Assembly: GCF_001280015.1 (NCBI RefSeq)
Contig: NZ_LGDV01000251.1
Span: 369,799-433,798 of the forward strand
Reading direction: 5' to 3'
Origin: Streptomyces sp. MMG1121
Lineage (GTDB): Bacteria; Actinomycetota; Actinomycetes; Streptomycetales; Streptomycetaceae
Length of the DNA stretch: 64,000 nucleotides
The position numbers and the translations under genes were made by a program. Of this stretch, positions 51,917 through 61,085 are shown piece by piece. Numbering within the stretch: the first letter of the stretch is position 1; every line of letters begins with the position of its first letter. The notes under the pieces are model-generated. The model had not been told where the DNA came from. It made no database searches and worked only from the letters and a program-made list of their open reading frames with translations.

Positions 51917-52051
51917 CTAGCCCCGATCGAATGAGTTGTCGTACCACTCGACGGTCGTGCCGATGAGGCTGGCGGCGACGATACGCGGGAGGTTGGCGGG
52001 GGTCGGGGGAGCGGATGGTGCTGGGGATGCCATGTGTGCTGGGGATGCCAT
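51917..52051 (-). pseudogene. 5' stub of an MHS-family MFS transporter
   Basis: ANLPRIVAASLIGTTVEWYD is the conserved start of metabolite:H+ symporters (the next residues should be FFIYG), but the frame then diverges to NSFDRG and stops. Only the first helix region remains; the rest was lost at the junction beside the IS element. The frame is open back to 52099. A decapeptide-scale repeat (MASPAHMASPA) precedes it. Confidence 0.7.
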
Positions 52052-52359
52052 GTGCGCCACTTCCTCGTGTGCGGTGGGGACGGGTGGGTGTCGGCACACC
52101 GTAGGAAGGGGCAGGTCAGGGGCACATATGGCGGGACTACATAGTTCTGGGTCGGACTATGCGCGCAACCACCATGCTGTGAGGCCGGCGATCACCACGC
52201 CGACTGCGCGCCGCCGTGATCGGTGCCGGGCGCGTCGACGGCAGCACCCTGGCCACGGCGACCGGGACGTTCCGCGACGACGACGCGTCGTCACGGGCGG
52301 GTTCGCCCGGTGCTCAGGCAAGTGGCGCAGGACAGCCGGGGGTTCCTACACTCACCCAC

Positions 52360-53034
52360 GTGGATCACGAGAACGTCGCGCACTGGGACGGCGTCACCCG
52401 CCGGTCCAGCTTCAAGGACACGTACGCGGCCCAGCGCGACCGGCTGGCCGACGCCGCACGGGACGGTCACTGGCACACCGTGTTCGAGATCCTCGAGAAG
52501 GATCGCAAAGCGGTCAACACCGCACGGCTGGAAGGCCGTAGCGGCTACACGCTCCTGCACCAGGCCGCCTGGCACGGCGCCTCCGCCGAGACAGTCGGGC
52601 GTCTGCTGGAGGCCGGCGCCTGGCGCACCCTGCGGGCCGGCGACGGAGCCCGCGCAGTGGACATCGCGGCCCGGCGCGGCCACCATCACATCACCGCCGC
52701 GCTGTGCCCGGAGATCCGGCACCCCCTGCCGGCCGACGTGACCGGCCGCCTCCAGTACCACCTGCACCGGCTGATCCGGCACCGGGCGGGCCTGGAAGAC
52801 GGCTCCGACCTCGCCACCCAGCAGGGGATGCGGCTGCCCGAGGTGGAGGTGCTGACCGAACTGTCCCACCCGGTGTGCTGGTTCCCCGTGCCCGGCATGT
52901 ACGGCGGTTTCAAGATCCGCCTCAGCGACTCCGAGCTGACCGTGGACAGCTGGATCCGTATCGTCGGCGGCTCGGAGCGCACGGACGTGGTCAGGGTCGA
53001 CGGGGTGAACGTCCAGGAGGGCGGGCAGCTGTGA
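52360..53034 (+). CDS. Ankyrin-repeat protein
   Basis: A 224-residue protein with an ankyrin block near residues 30-110: RDGHWHTVFEILEKDRKAVN, RSGYTLLHQAAWHGASAETV and GDGARAVDIAARRGHHHITA. The second half (WFPVPGMYGGFKIRLSDSEL, WIRIVGG) has no obvious family name but looks folded. GTG 52360 is chosen because the domain starts there and a TACACT-like -10 lies about 10 bp upstream, as in leaderless Streptomyces genes; the frame is open from 52216. Likely protein-protein interaction role. Confidence 0.75.
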   Translation: MDHENVAHWDGVTRRSSFKDTYAAQRDRLADAARDGHWHTVFEILEKDRKAVNTARLEGRSGYTLLHQAAWHGASAETVGRLLEAGAWRTLRAGDGARAVDIAARRGHHHITAALCPEIRHPLPADVTGRLQYHLHRLIRHRAGLEDGSDLATQQGMRLPEVEVLTELSHPVCWFPVPGMYGGFKIRLSDSELTVDSWIRIVGGSERTDVVRVDGVNVQEGGQL

Positions 53035-53046
53035 CGGGGCCCGCGC

Positions 53047-54120
53047 TCAGGGCATCCGTGGCCCGTCGGCGGGGACCGGGGGCAGCGCGAGATGGGCCAG
53101 ATCGCCCGGCGGGGGAGTGGTCACCGGCCACAGCGGGGCGGCGTGCCCGTCGGCCAGCGCGGCCGGGGCGTCGGTGAGGTTCATGCGCTCGCGCAGCCGG
53201 CCGTAGAAGTCCGTCGGGCCCAGCCGTACGGCCTTGAGCCGGCGGGGCGCGGCGTACACGCCGATCCAGTCCCCGGGGCTCAGCACTCCGCGCAGCTGGC
53301 CGTCGATGCTCACGGCCGCCTGGCCCGACCGCTCCAGCACACGCAGCGCGATGGGCTCGTCGGGAGCGGCCACGACCGAGCGGTTGAACACCATGTGCGG
53401 GGCGACCGGCGTGAAGACCAGCCCCTCCGCGCGCGGTGAGACGACCGGGCCGCCCGCCGCGAAGCTGTACGCGGTGGAGCCCGTGGGCGTGGCCACCAGC
53501 AGCGCGTCGGCGGAGTAGGAGGCCAGCAGCCGGCCCGCGAGATAGACGCCGACCGACACCTGCCGGTCCCGGGCCAGCTTCTCCAGGACGACGTCGTTGA
53601 GCGCGGTGACGTTCAGCGCGACGCCCCAGTCGCTGCCCGTCTCGCAGTCGCCGCGCACCCGGGGCGGCGGCAGCATCGGCCCGCGCCCGTACCGCACCAG
53701 CGCCTCCATCTGCGCCGGGACCTCCAGCCGGCACGACGCGCGCATGGTCAGCAGCATCCGGCTCTCGACCGTGATCCGCCCGTCCCGTACGGCGTCCAGC
53801 GCCACACGCACCGCCGAGGCCGGGACCTCCGTCAGAAAGCCGACGCGGCCGAGGTCGACGCCGAGCACCAGGGCGTCGTGCTCGGCCGCCAGCCGGGCGC
53901 CACGCAGAAAAGTGCCGTCGCCGCCGAGCGTGACGATCAGATCCGGATCGCCGGCGGCCTCGACCTCCTCCAGCGCGCTGTGCCGCGCGCCCTCCTGCCA
54001 CACGTCGATGTCGGCACAGCCCACGGCGTGCTCGGCGCACCACTCGCGCACGGCCCGCGCGGCAACCACGGCCTCGGTCCGTCCGCCGTGCACCACCAGG
54101 CCGACACGGTTCACCGTCAT
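53047..54120 (-). CDS. NAD kinase (ATP-NAD kinase family)
   Basis: A 357-residue protein with the NAD kinase signatures LIVTLGGDGTFLRGARLAAE, VLGVDLGRVGFLTEV, ALNDVVLEK and ATPTGSTAYSFAAGGPVVSP. It would make NADP from NAD and ATP in the cytosol. It is about 60 residues longer than the housekeeping PpnK, mostly at the C-terminus, so it may be a second copy. ATG 54120. Confidence 0.88.
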   Translation of the reverse strand: MTVNRVGLVVHGGRTEAVVAARAVREWCAEHAVGCADIDVWQEGARHSALEEVEAAGDPDLIVTLGGDGTFLRGARLAAEHDALVLGVDLGRVGFLTEVPASAVRVALDAVRDGRITVESRMLLTMRASCRLEVPAQMEALVRYGRGPMLPPPRVRGDCETGSDWGVALNVTALNDVVLEKLARDRQVSVGVYLAGRLLASYSADALLVATPTGSTAYSFAAGGPVVSPRAEGLVFTPVAPHMVFNRSVVAAPDEPIALRVLERSGQAAVSIDGQLRGVLSPGDWIGVYAAPRRLKAVRLGPTDFYGRLRERMNLTDAPAALADGHAAPLWPVTTPPPGDLAHLALPPVPADGPRMP

Positions 54121-54233
54121 ACCCGCCTCCGCCTCCCAGCCGGCTGCTCCCGGGCGCCATCCTCGCCGCGCACCCGGTCGGCGCGGCGCGCGCCACGCCG
54201 CCGGGTGCCGCGACCGGACGCGTCCCGCCGCCG

Positions 54234-54986
54234 TCAGCCGAAGGTGCCCACCGGGCGGGTGCCCGGGGTGTGGCCGAAGGTGCGCCGGAAGACGTCGATG
54301 AACGCGCTGGCCGAGGACCAGCCGCAGCGGTGCGCCACCGTGGTCACCGGCGTCCGTTCGGCCAGCAGCACCAGCGCGCGGTGCAGCCGTGCCTGGGTGC
54401 GCCACTGCGGAAAGGTCATGCCGAGCTCGCGGCGGAACAGCCGCGACAGCGTACGGTCGCTCGCCCCGACCTCCCGCCCCAGCTCGGCGAGGGTACGGCC
54501 GTCGGCCGGATCGGCGAGCAGGAGATCGCACAGCCCGCGCAGCAGGGGCGACGACGGCGCCGGTAGGTGCAGCGGCTGCTGGGGCGAGGCGCGCAACTGG
54601 TCGAGCAGCACCGCGCGCAGCCGCGCACGTTCGGGACTGCCGTCGTCCGGGGTGCCGGTGTGGGCGATGATCAGCTCCCGCAGCAGCGGGGACACGGCGA
54701 GCACGGTGGGCGTGTCGAGGGCCAGCGGGTTGTCGCCCGCCGGCAGCCCCACCAGGTGCAATTCCAGCTCGCCGTGCGCCTCGTGGGCGTGGACCGTACC
54801 GGCGGGCACCCACAGGGCACGGGTGGCCGGGGCGACCCAGGAACCGGCGTCGGTGGTGACGGCCACGACGCCCCGGCCCGCGTAGACGATCTGGTGGTCG
54901 TCGTGCCGGTGGGCGTCGATCGCCGAGCGGGACGCCAGCAACCGGGTGCGTGTCGGAGCGATCGGCTGATGGCGGATTTCTGTCAT
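54234..54986 (-). CDS. AraC-family transcriptional regulator
   Basis: A 250-residue regulator: N-terminal cupin (AHRHDDHQIVYAGRGVVAVT, WVPAGTVHAHEAHG) and C-terminal double helix-turn-helix (TLAELGREVGASDRTLSRLF, TVAHRCGWSSASAFIDVFRR). It is divergent from the MFS gene with only 54 bp between starts, so it most likely controls that gene and itself. Confidence 0.88.
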   Translation of the reverse strand: MTEIRHQPIAPTRTRLLASRSAIDAHRHDDHQIVYAGRGVVAVTTDAGSWVAPATRALWVPAGTVHAHEAHGELELHLVGLPAGDNPLALDTPTVLAVSPLLRELIIAHTGTPDDGSPERARLRAVLLDQLRASPQQPLHLPAPSSPLLRGLCDLLLADPADGRTLAELGREVGASDRTLSRLFRRELGMTFPQWRTQARLHRALVLLAERTPVTTVAHRCGWSSASAFIDVFRRTFGHTPGTRPVGTFG

Positions 54987-55040
54987 GACCTGGCAGTTTA
55001 TCGAAAGCGCGTCAGACCGGCCCGGCCGGAGCATGACGGG

Positions 55041-56279
55041 GTGCGAAAGAATGCCTCGATCACCCTGCTGTCCGTGGGACATGCCTGCGTCGACGTCTAC
55101 CAGGGCGCGACAGCGGCCCTGATCCCCTACTTCGTCGCCGAGCGCGGCTACGGCTACGCCGCCGCCTCCGGTGTCGTCCTGGCCGCCTCCCTGCTGTCGT
55201 CGGTGGCGCAACCGCTGTTCGGCGCCCTCACCGACCGCCGGGCCGTCCCCTGGCTGCTCCCCGTGAGCACGCTCCTGGCAGGCCTCGGCACAGCCCTGTG
55301 CGGGCTGGGCGGCGGCTACGGCCTCACCCTGCTGTGCGTGGCGGTCACCGGGCTCGGCGTGGCTGCCTACCACCCCGAGTCCGCCCGCGTCGCCCGGCTC
55401 GCCAGTGGGGGTACGCACCGCGGTATGGGCTGGTTCTCGCTGGGCGGCAACCTGGGTTTCGCCCTCGCCCCGCTGCTGGTCGCCGCGGTCGTGGGCACGG
55501 GCGGGCTGCGCCGGACCCCGTTGCTGGCGCTGCCGGCGCTCGCCGGGACCGCGCTCTGCCTGGCCGCACTGCGCACAGCCGGGCGCCGCCCCGAGGCCCG
55601 CACCGCCGCTGCGGCCACACAGACCCGGGGCGACGACACGGCGTCGTTCGTGCGGCTGTCGCTGGCCGTGGTGTGCCGCTCGATCGTGTTCATCGGCCTG
55701 AGCAGCTTCCTGTCCCTGTACGCGGAACAGCGCCTGGGCGGCGGCGCGGGCGCCGGCACCACCGCGCTGTTCGTGCTCTACGCCGGCGGCGCGGTCGGCT
55801 CCGTGCTGGGCGCCGCCCTGGCCGACCGGTGGGACCGGGTGACGGTGTGCCGCTGGTCGTACCTGGTCTCGGTCGTGGCGGTCGCCGGTGTCGTGTGGGT
55901 CCCCGGACCCGCCCTGTACCCCTGTGCGGCGCTGGCCTCCGCCGGCCTGTACGTGCCGTTCTCCCTCCAGGTCACGCTCGGCCAGGACTACCTGCCCTCG
56001 CGGGTCGGCACGGCCGGCGGCATCACCCTCGGGCTGGCCGTCAGCGTCGGCGGGCTGGCGAGCCCGCTCATCGGCCGGCTCGCCGACGCCACGTCCCTGC
56101 GCACCGCCCTCGCCCCGCTCGTCCTGATGCCCGTACTGAGCTGGCTCCTCCTGCGCACCCTGCCCGAGCCCGCCGCACCGCTCCGGCGGACGGGCGAAGA
56201 CGCCCCGCTCGCGCCGGTGACCAGCGGACATCAACTCGACGAACGCGTCGTCCGGTTCGCGCCGGCCGACCGCGATTGA
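55041..56279 (+). CDS. MFS transporter, fosmidomycin-resistance (Fsr)-like
   Basis: A 412-residue protein with about 12 helices. SVGHACVDVYQGATAALIPY and GLGVAAYHPESARVARLASG are the typical Fsr-family segments. GTG 55041. The AraC-type gene is divergent. Probable small-molecule efflux. Confidence 0.85.
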   Translation: MRKNASITLLSVGHACVDVYQGATAALIPYFVAERGYGYAAASGVVLAASLLSSVAQPLFGALTDRRAVPWLLPVSTLLAGLGTALCGLGGGYGLTLLCVAVTGLGVAAYHPESARVARLASGGTHRGMGWFSLGGNLGFALAPLLVAAVVGTGGLRRTPLLALPALAGTALCLAALRTAGRRPEARTAAAATQTRGDDTASFVRLSLAVVCRSIVFIGLSSFLSLYAEQRLGGGAGAGTTALFVLYAGGAVGSVLGAALADRWDRVTVCRWSYLVSVVAVAGVVWVPGPALYPCAALASAGLYVPFSLQVTLGQDYLPSRVGTAGGITLGLAVSVGGLASPLIGRLADATSLRTALAPLVLMPVLSWLLLRTLPEPAAPLRRTGEDAPLAPVTSGHQLDERVVRFAPADRD

Positions 56280-56345
56280 CGCTCCCCGGGCACCGGCCTA
56301 GCGTGAATCGGACACGTCCGGACAGGCAGGACAGGTGGCTCGGTG

Positions 56346-57848
56346 ATGGCGCGCCCGCAGGACCTTCTCGACGACAGATACCCCGGGCGCCCGATCCAGG
56401 TGGAGAAGCACGGGCTCGACGTGATCGGGGACGCGGAGCGCACGGGCGGCCCGCGCATGCTGTTCTGGCCCTGGTTCGGGGCGAACGTCTCCGTCCTCGG
56501 ACTGAGCTACGGCGCCTTCGCGCTCGGGTTCGGCATCTCCTTCTGGCAGGCCCTGGCCGCCGGCGTGCTGGGCATCGTCGGCTCGTTCCTGCTCTGCGGA
56601 TGCGTCGCGGTCGCGGGCAAGCGCGGTTCCGCGCCGACGATGGTGCTCAGCCGGGCCGCGTACGGGGTGCGCGGCAACCGGCTGCCGTCCGTGATCTCCT
56701 GGATGCTCACCGTCGGCTGGGAGACGGTCCTCACCGCGCTCGCCACGCTGGCCACCGCGACCGTCTTCGGCCGGCTCGGCTGGGGCGGTGGCACGGAGAC
56801 CGAGGTGGTCGCCCTCATGGTGGTGGCCGCGCTGACCGTCGTCGGCGGGGTCATGGGCTTCGGCCTGATCATGCGGCTGCAGACCGCGATCACCGTGATC
56901 ACGGGCGTCCTCACCGTCGTCTACGTCGTCCTCGTCGCCGACCGGATCCACTGGTCCACCGTCAGCGCGATCCCGGCCGGTTCCCCGCAGCGGTTCATCG
57001 GCGCGCTGGTGTTCATGATCACCGGCTTCGGCCTCGGCTGGGTCAACGCCGCCGCCGACTACTCCCGCTATCTGCCCCGGAGTTCGTCCGGCCGGGGCGT
57101 GGTCGGCTGGACCGCCCTTGGTGCCTCCCTGGCCCCGCTGCTGCTGCTCGTCCTCGGCCTGCTGCTGGCCGGTTCCTCGCAGGCGCTGAGCACGGCCGTC
57201 GCGGCCGACCCGATCGGCGCGCTGACGACGCTGCTGCCCACCTGGTTCCTGGTGCCGTTCGCCGTCGTCGCCGTCCTCGGCCTGGTCGGCGGCGCCGTCC
57301 TCGACATCTACTCCTCCGGCCTGGCCCTGCTCTCCGCCGGCCTGCCGGTGCCCCGCTCGCTGGCCGCGTTCTTCGACGGCGTCCTGATGATCGCCGGCTC
57401 GGTGTACATCGTGTTCTTCGCCGGTGACTTCCTCGGCCCGTTCACCGGCTTCCTCAGCACGCTCGGCGTACCCATCGCCGCCTGGTGCGGCATCATGCTC
57501 GCCGACCTCGCCCTGCGCCGCAGCGACTACGACGACGGTGACCTCTACCGCCCGCACGGCCGCTACGGCGACGTCCCCCTGCCACCCCTGCTGCTCACCC
57601 TCGCCGCCACCGCCGTCGGCTGGGGCCTGGTCACCAACACCTCGTCCGGCTGGCTCAGTTGGCAGGGCTACCTCCTCACGCCGCTCGGCCTCGGCGGCAG
57701 GACCGGCCCCTGGGCATACGCCGGCCTCGGGGTCCTGGCCGCCCTGGCGCTCACCTTCCTCGGCACCCTGCTGACGGGCCGTGGCCGGATCCGCGCCCAG
57801 GAGGCCAAGGCACCGAGCCCGGCGCCGGACGAGGTGCTCCCCACCTGA
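56346..57848 (+). CDS. NCS1-family (cytosine/purine) permease
   Basis: A 500-residue protein with about 12 helices. FWPWFGANVSVLGLSYGAF, GKRGSAPTMVLSRAAYGVRG and NAAADYSRYLPRSSSG are the NCS1 signatures (CodB/PurCyt group). It should take up a nucleobase or related ring compound with a cation. ATG 56346 (GTG 56343 adds one residue). Stands alone. Confidence 0.87.
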   Translation: MARPQDLLDDRYPGRPIQVEKHGLDVIGDAERTGGPRMLFWPWFGANVSVLGLSYGAFALGFGISFWQALAAGVLGIVGSFLLCGCVAVAGKRGSAPTMVLSRAAYGVRGNRLPSVISWMLTVGWETVLTALATLATATVFGRLGWGGGTETEVVALMVVAALTVVGGVMGFGLIMRLQTAITVITGVLTVVYVVLVADRIHWSTVSAIPAGSPQRFIGALVFMITGFGLGWVNAAADYSRYLPRSSSGRGVVGWTALGASLAPLLLLVLGLLLAGSSQALSTAVAADPIGALTTLLPTWFLVPFAVVAVLGLVGGAVLDIYSSGLALLSAGLPVPRSLAAFFDGVLMIAGSVYIVFFAGDFLGPFTGFLSTLGVPIAAWCGIMLADLALRRSDYDDGDLYRPHGRYGDVPLPPLLLTLAATAVGWGLVTNTSSGWLSWQGYLLTPLGLGGRTGPWAYAGLGVLAALALTFLGTLLTGRGRIRAQEAKAPSPAPDEVLPT

Positions 57849-57903
57849 CGGCCGCGCAGGTAGCCGTCTTCGACACGCGGCGCGTCTTCGGGCGGCAGCC
57901 GGG

Positions 57904-58161
57904 TCAGGAACGCCCCGTGCCCCGGTACAGATCCGGCTCACCGTCGAGTTCCACGGCGAGCACGGTGGCGTACTCGCCTGCGTCCGCGTCCCCGGCCGCC
58001 GGTGCGCCCAGCCAGGCCACGCCCGGCACCTCGTGCGGCCCGCCGGTGACCCTGTGGCCCAGCTCGGCGCCCGTGCCCAGGACGCTCACCCGGCGCTCCC
58101 GGTTGCGCAGCCCGCGTACGGACACCGTCTCGCGCGGATCATCCTCCTCGTCGATGTTCAC
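57904..58161 (-). pseudogene. C-terminal remnant resembling an alpha-L-fucosidase (GH29) tail
   Basis: An 85-codon frame reads TVSVRGLRNRERRVSVLGTG and ELGHRVTGGPHEVPGVAWL, then TVLAVELDGEPDLYRGTGR, like the closing beta-sandwich of Streptomyces GH29 enzymes. The catalytic barrel is absent. It may be a leftover of a deleted gene or, less likely, a small independent protein. Confidence 0.5.
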
Positions 58162-58317
58162 CGCGTGTCACCACCGCGGACGCCCGCCCGCCACCGGACC
58201 TCCCGCCGATCCTCACGCATGTCCCGCACCCCACCGGGTACCCGAACCGTGGTACGCCCGGGCGCTCGATCCGCGCCCCGGGTGGCCCGTATCACCGCCG
58301 CTACCTGGGGATTTGCC

Positions 58318-58716
58318 ATGGAGACACCCGCACACCACCACTCGCCGACCCCCGCCCGGCAGGCGCTGGACGCGCTGGCCGTGAACACCGAGGACCAGAG
58401 CGCGCTGGACACCCTCGCCCACAGTGACGTGCTCGTCCCGGTGCCGGACGACTCGGCCGACGGGGAGGGCGCCGACACCGCGACCCTGGCGCTGCCGGTC
58501 CTCGAAGCGCCGGGAGGCGACCCGGTCGTCCCCGTGTTCACCACGGAGGACGAGCTGGCCCGGCTGCTGCCGTTCGTCGACCGCTACCGCCTGGTCCCGC
58601 TCGGCGCACTCGCCGCCCAGTGGCCCGACGAGGACCTCTGCCTCGCGATCGACGGCAACTCGGCACACGGCCTGACGCTCACTTCGCAAGGGGTACGCAC
58701 CCTGCTGGCGCGCTGA
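58318..58716 (+). CDS. SseB-like small protein
   Basis: A 132-residue protein matching the SseB N-terminal domain: ALDALAVNTEDQSALDTLAH, VPVFTTEDELARLLP and LCLAIDGNSAHGLTLTSQGV. ATG 58318. Function of the family in actinobacteria is not established. Confidence 0.78.
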   Translation: METPAHHHSPTPARQALDALAVNTEDQSALDTLAHSDVLVPVPDDSADGEGADTATLALPVLEAPGGDPVVPVFTTEDELARLLPFVDRYRLVPLGALAAQWPDEDLCLAIDGNSAHGLTLTSQGVRTLLAR

Positions 58717-58919
58717 TCGGGCGGCCCCGAAAAGGGGCGCGGGCAACCGCGCGGAGCACCCGAGCGCACTCGCACCCGCGCACGAGAGCGACCACCTCAC
58801 CCCCTTCGGCCCCCGAACGGCCGGAACTGCCCCCTGAACCGGGGTGGGCACCTGCCTCCGGGAGGGAAGATCCCACCGGGAGACGGGAGAGACAGGTCCG
58901 GGCGAACGCGAAGGAGCCG

Positions 58920-59816
58920 ATGGTCGTGAGGGTCGTCCTGCTGGGCACCGCCGCCGGGGGCGGCTTCCCGCAGTGGAACTGTGCCTGCGAACTGTGCACG
59001 GCAGCCCGGGACGGCAGGCTGCCCTCCCGGACCCAGGAGTGCGCCGCCGTCACCGGCAACGGCCGCGACTGGTGGCTGCTGAACGCCTCGCCCGATCTGC
59101 GTACCCAGCTCACCACCACACCCGCGCTACGGCCGGGCCCCGGGCCCCGGGACACCCCGCTGCGCGGTGTCCTGCTCACCGACGCCGAGGCCGACCACGT
59201 CATGGGCCTGACCGAACTGCGCGGAGCGGCGGGCCTGAAGGTCTACGCCGCCCCGCCGGTCCGCGCGGTCCTGGCGCCCGTCCGCGCCGCCCTGGACCGC
59301 TACGCCCCGTGGGAGTGGGCGGACAGCCTGGCAGCCGGCGGGTTCGTGCTGGCCGGCGGACTGGTGGTGACGGCCCACCCGGTGGGCGCGAAGATCCCGA
59401 AGTACGTACCGGCACAGGCGCCGGGGCCGGCCGGCCCGTGGGTGACGGCGTACCGGATCGAGGACCTGGCCAGCGGGGGCGTGCTGGTGTACGCGCCCTG
59501 CGTGGGCGCGTGGAGCGCCGAGCTGGACGAGCTGTGCGCCGAGGCCGACTGCGTGCTGCTGGACGGCACCTTCTTCGCGGCGGACGAGATGGGCACGACG
59601 GTACGATCCGGCGCCGGGCAGGCGGCCATGGGACACCTGCCGGTCACGGGCCCGGAAGGCACCATCGCCGCACTCGCCCGCCATCTGGGTGCGCGCCGGG
59701 TCTACACCCACCTCAACAACACCAACCCGCTGCTCGACCCGGCGTCACCGGCGCGCGCGCGTGCCGCCGAGGAGGGGATCGAGGTGCTGCCCGACGGCGC
59801 CGAGCTGGTGCTCTAG
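58920..59816 (+). CDS. pqqB: PqqB-like metallo-beta-lactamase-fold protein
   Basis: A 298-residue protein matching PqqB almost throughout: VLLGTAAGGGFPQWNCACEL, LLNASPDLRTQL, GVLLTDAEADHVMGLTELRG, LLDGTFFAADEMG and THLNNTNPLLDPASP. Like real PqqB it has DAEADH where hydrolases have HxHxDH. ATG 58920 follows AAGGAG. No pqqA, C, D or E is near, so it is an orphan here; the rest may lie elsewhere or the protein may work on another substrate. Confidence 0.85.
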   Translation: MVVRVVLLGTAAGGGFPQWNCACELCTAARDGRLPSRTQECAAVTGNGRDWWLLNASPDLRTQLTTTPALRPGPGPRDTPLRGVLLTDAEADHVMGLTELRGAAGLKVYAAPPVRAVLAPVRAALDRYAPWEWADSLAAGGFVLAGGLVVTAHPVGAKIPKYVPAQAPGPAGPWVTAYRIEDLASGGVLVYAPCVGAWSAELDELCAEADCVLLDGTFFAADEMGTTVRSGAGQAAMGHLPVTGPEGTIAALARHLGARRVYTHLNNTNPLLDPASPARARAAEEGIEVLPDGAELVL

Positions 59817-59847
59817 GGCGCTTCCCGGTTCGCCGCGCGGGCGGCTG

Positions 59848-60246
59848 CTAGCGGTACTGCTCGGCCAGCATGCGCTCCAGCACCGCCCGCTGGAGCGGCA
59901 GCACCTCCGTGTGGAGTGCCCGGCCCCTGGCGGTGAGTGCCACCCACACCCCGCGCCGGTCCTCCGCGCACACCGAGCGCTCGACGAGCCCGTCCTTCTC
60001 CAGCCGGCCGATCAGCCGGGACAGCGCGCTCTGGCTGAGATGCACCCGTCCGACCAGGTTCTGCACCCGGCAGTGGTCGCCCTCGGCGGGCGACTCGGCC
60101 GCCAGGATGTCCAGCACCTCGAAGTCGCTGGCGCCCAGCCCGTGCGGGTGCAGGGCCCGGTCGATCTCGCACAGCGTGCGCGCGTGCACCGCGAGGATGT
60201 CCCGCCACCGTTCCTCGAGCCGTGCGTCGGCCGTCGTGACTGCCAT
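59848..60246 (-). CDS. MarR-family transcriptional regulator
   Basis: A 132-residue winged-helix regulator: VHLSQSALSRLIGRLEKDGL is the recognition helix and VERSVCAEDRRGVWVALTAR the wing. No metal or oxidant motif is clear. It lies downstream of the VOC gene on the same strand with a 72-bp gap. Confidence 0.88.
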   Translation of the reverse strand: MAVTTADARLEERWRDILAVHARTLCEIDRALHPHGLGASDFEVLDILAAESPAEGDHCRVQNLVGRVHLSQSALSRLIGRLEKDGLVERSVCAEDRRGVWVALTARGRALHTEVLPLQRAVLERMLAEQYR

Positions 60247-60318
60247 ACCCGCACGGTAGCACCGATCCGGCCAGTCGTTGAGTGTGCAACTAGTGCGGGT
60301 GCGGGCGGCGTCCGGGGC

Positions 60319-60669
60319 TCAGGCGGCCGGGTCCTGGAGCAGGCCGATCAGGTTGCCGTCGGGGTCCTTCACGGAGGCGACCAGCCGGCCGTTGCCGACG
60401 TCCCGCACGTCCTGGAGCACCTCCGCGCCCGCCTCCACCAGGGCCGCGAGCCGCTCCCGAAGGTCCGTGACGTGCCAGAACGGCACCGGCCCGGTCAGGC
60501 CCTGCGCGTGCCCGTTCGGGTCGAGCCCGACGTCCTGCCCGGCGGCCTTGAACCCGATGTAGTACGGCTCGTCGGCGTACGGCTCGACGCCCAGCAGAGC
60601 GGTGAACAGCGCCTTGGCCGCCTTCGGGTCCTTGACGGGGTAGATGATCGTCTGCACGCCTGCGCTCAT
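60319..60669 (-). CDS. VOC-family (glyoxalase-like) protein
   Basis: A 116-residue single-module VOC protein: TIIYPVKDPKAAKALFTALL, PFWHVTDLRERLAALVEAGA and VKDPDGNLIGLLQDP. Family members are dioxygenases, isomerases or antibiotic-binding proteins; no specific role can be assigned. ATG 60669. Confidence 0.85.
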   Translation of the reverse strand: MSAGVQTIIYPVKDPKAAKALFTALLGVEPYADEPYYIGFKAAGQDVGLDPNGHAQGLTGPVPFWHVTDLRERLAALVEAGAEVLQDVRDVGNGRLVASVKDPDGNLIGLLQDPAA

Positions 60670-60785
60670 GAATCTCACTCCTCGTGGTGCGTGGTCCGAC
60701 GGGCTTCCCCGTCGGTCCTCCCACGCTAGGTCCGCGGAGCCCGCCCCGGCTTCTTCGATCCTGACCGGTTGCGGGCACCGGCGGC

Positions 60786-60899
60786 CTACCCGTCGTGGAG
60801 CACCTCCGCGACGGTCGGCCGGGCCGCGCGCCGGGCGGGGATCAGGGCGCCCAGGACGTCGATCAGGACACCCGCGAAGGCCAGGAGCGCCAGGAGCGG
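60786..60899 (-). pseudogene. C-terminal remnant of an FtsX/MacB-type ABC permease
   Basis: The last 38 codons of a minus-strand frame read LLALLAFAGVLIDVLGALIP then ARRAARPTVAEVLHDG, the typical final helix and PARRAAR tail of FtsX-domain permeases. Upstream code is Pro/Arg-rich and meaningless. Remainder of the 60670-61085 gap shows no gene. Confidence 0.6.
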
Positions 60900-61085
60900 C
60901 GTAGGCCGGACGTGGCCTGCGCGACCGGGCCCAGGCGGTGGTGCCGGCGTACGAGACGGGTCTGGTCGCGCCCCGCAGCCGCAGGGGGGGCGCGTGGCCG
61001 GGTGAGACATGCGGCTCCGTGGGCGCGATCACCCCCGGCGGAGCCGCAGACGCCTGACGGCCCTCCTGGCACCCCGGCGGCCGTA

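Noticed and set aside
52216..52359. Upstream extension of the ankyrin protein to GTG 52216
   Set aside because: The extra 48 residues are compositionally poor and the conserved-looking sequence begins at GTG 52360 next to a -10-like element.
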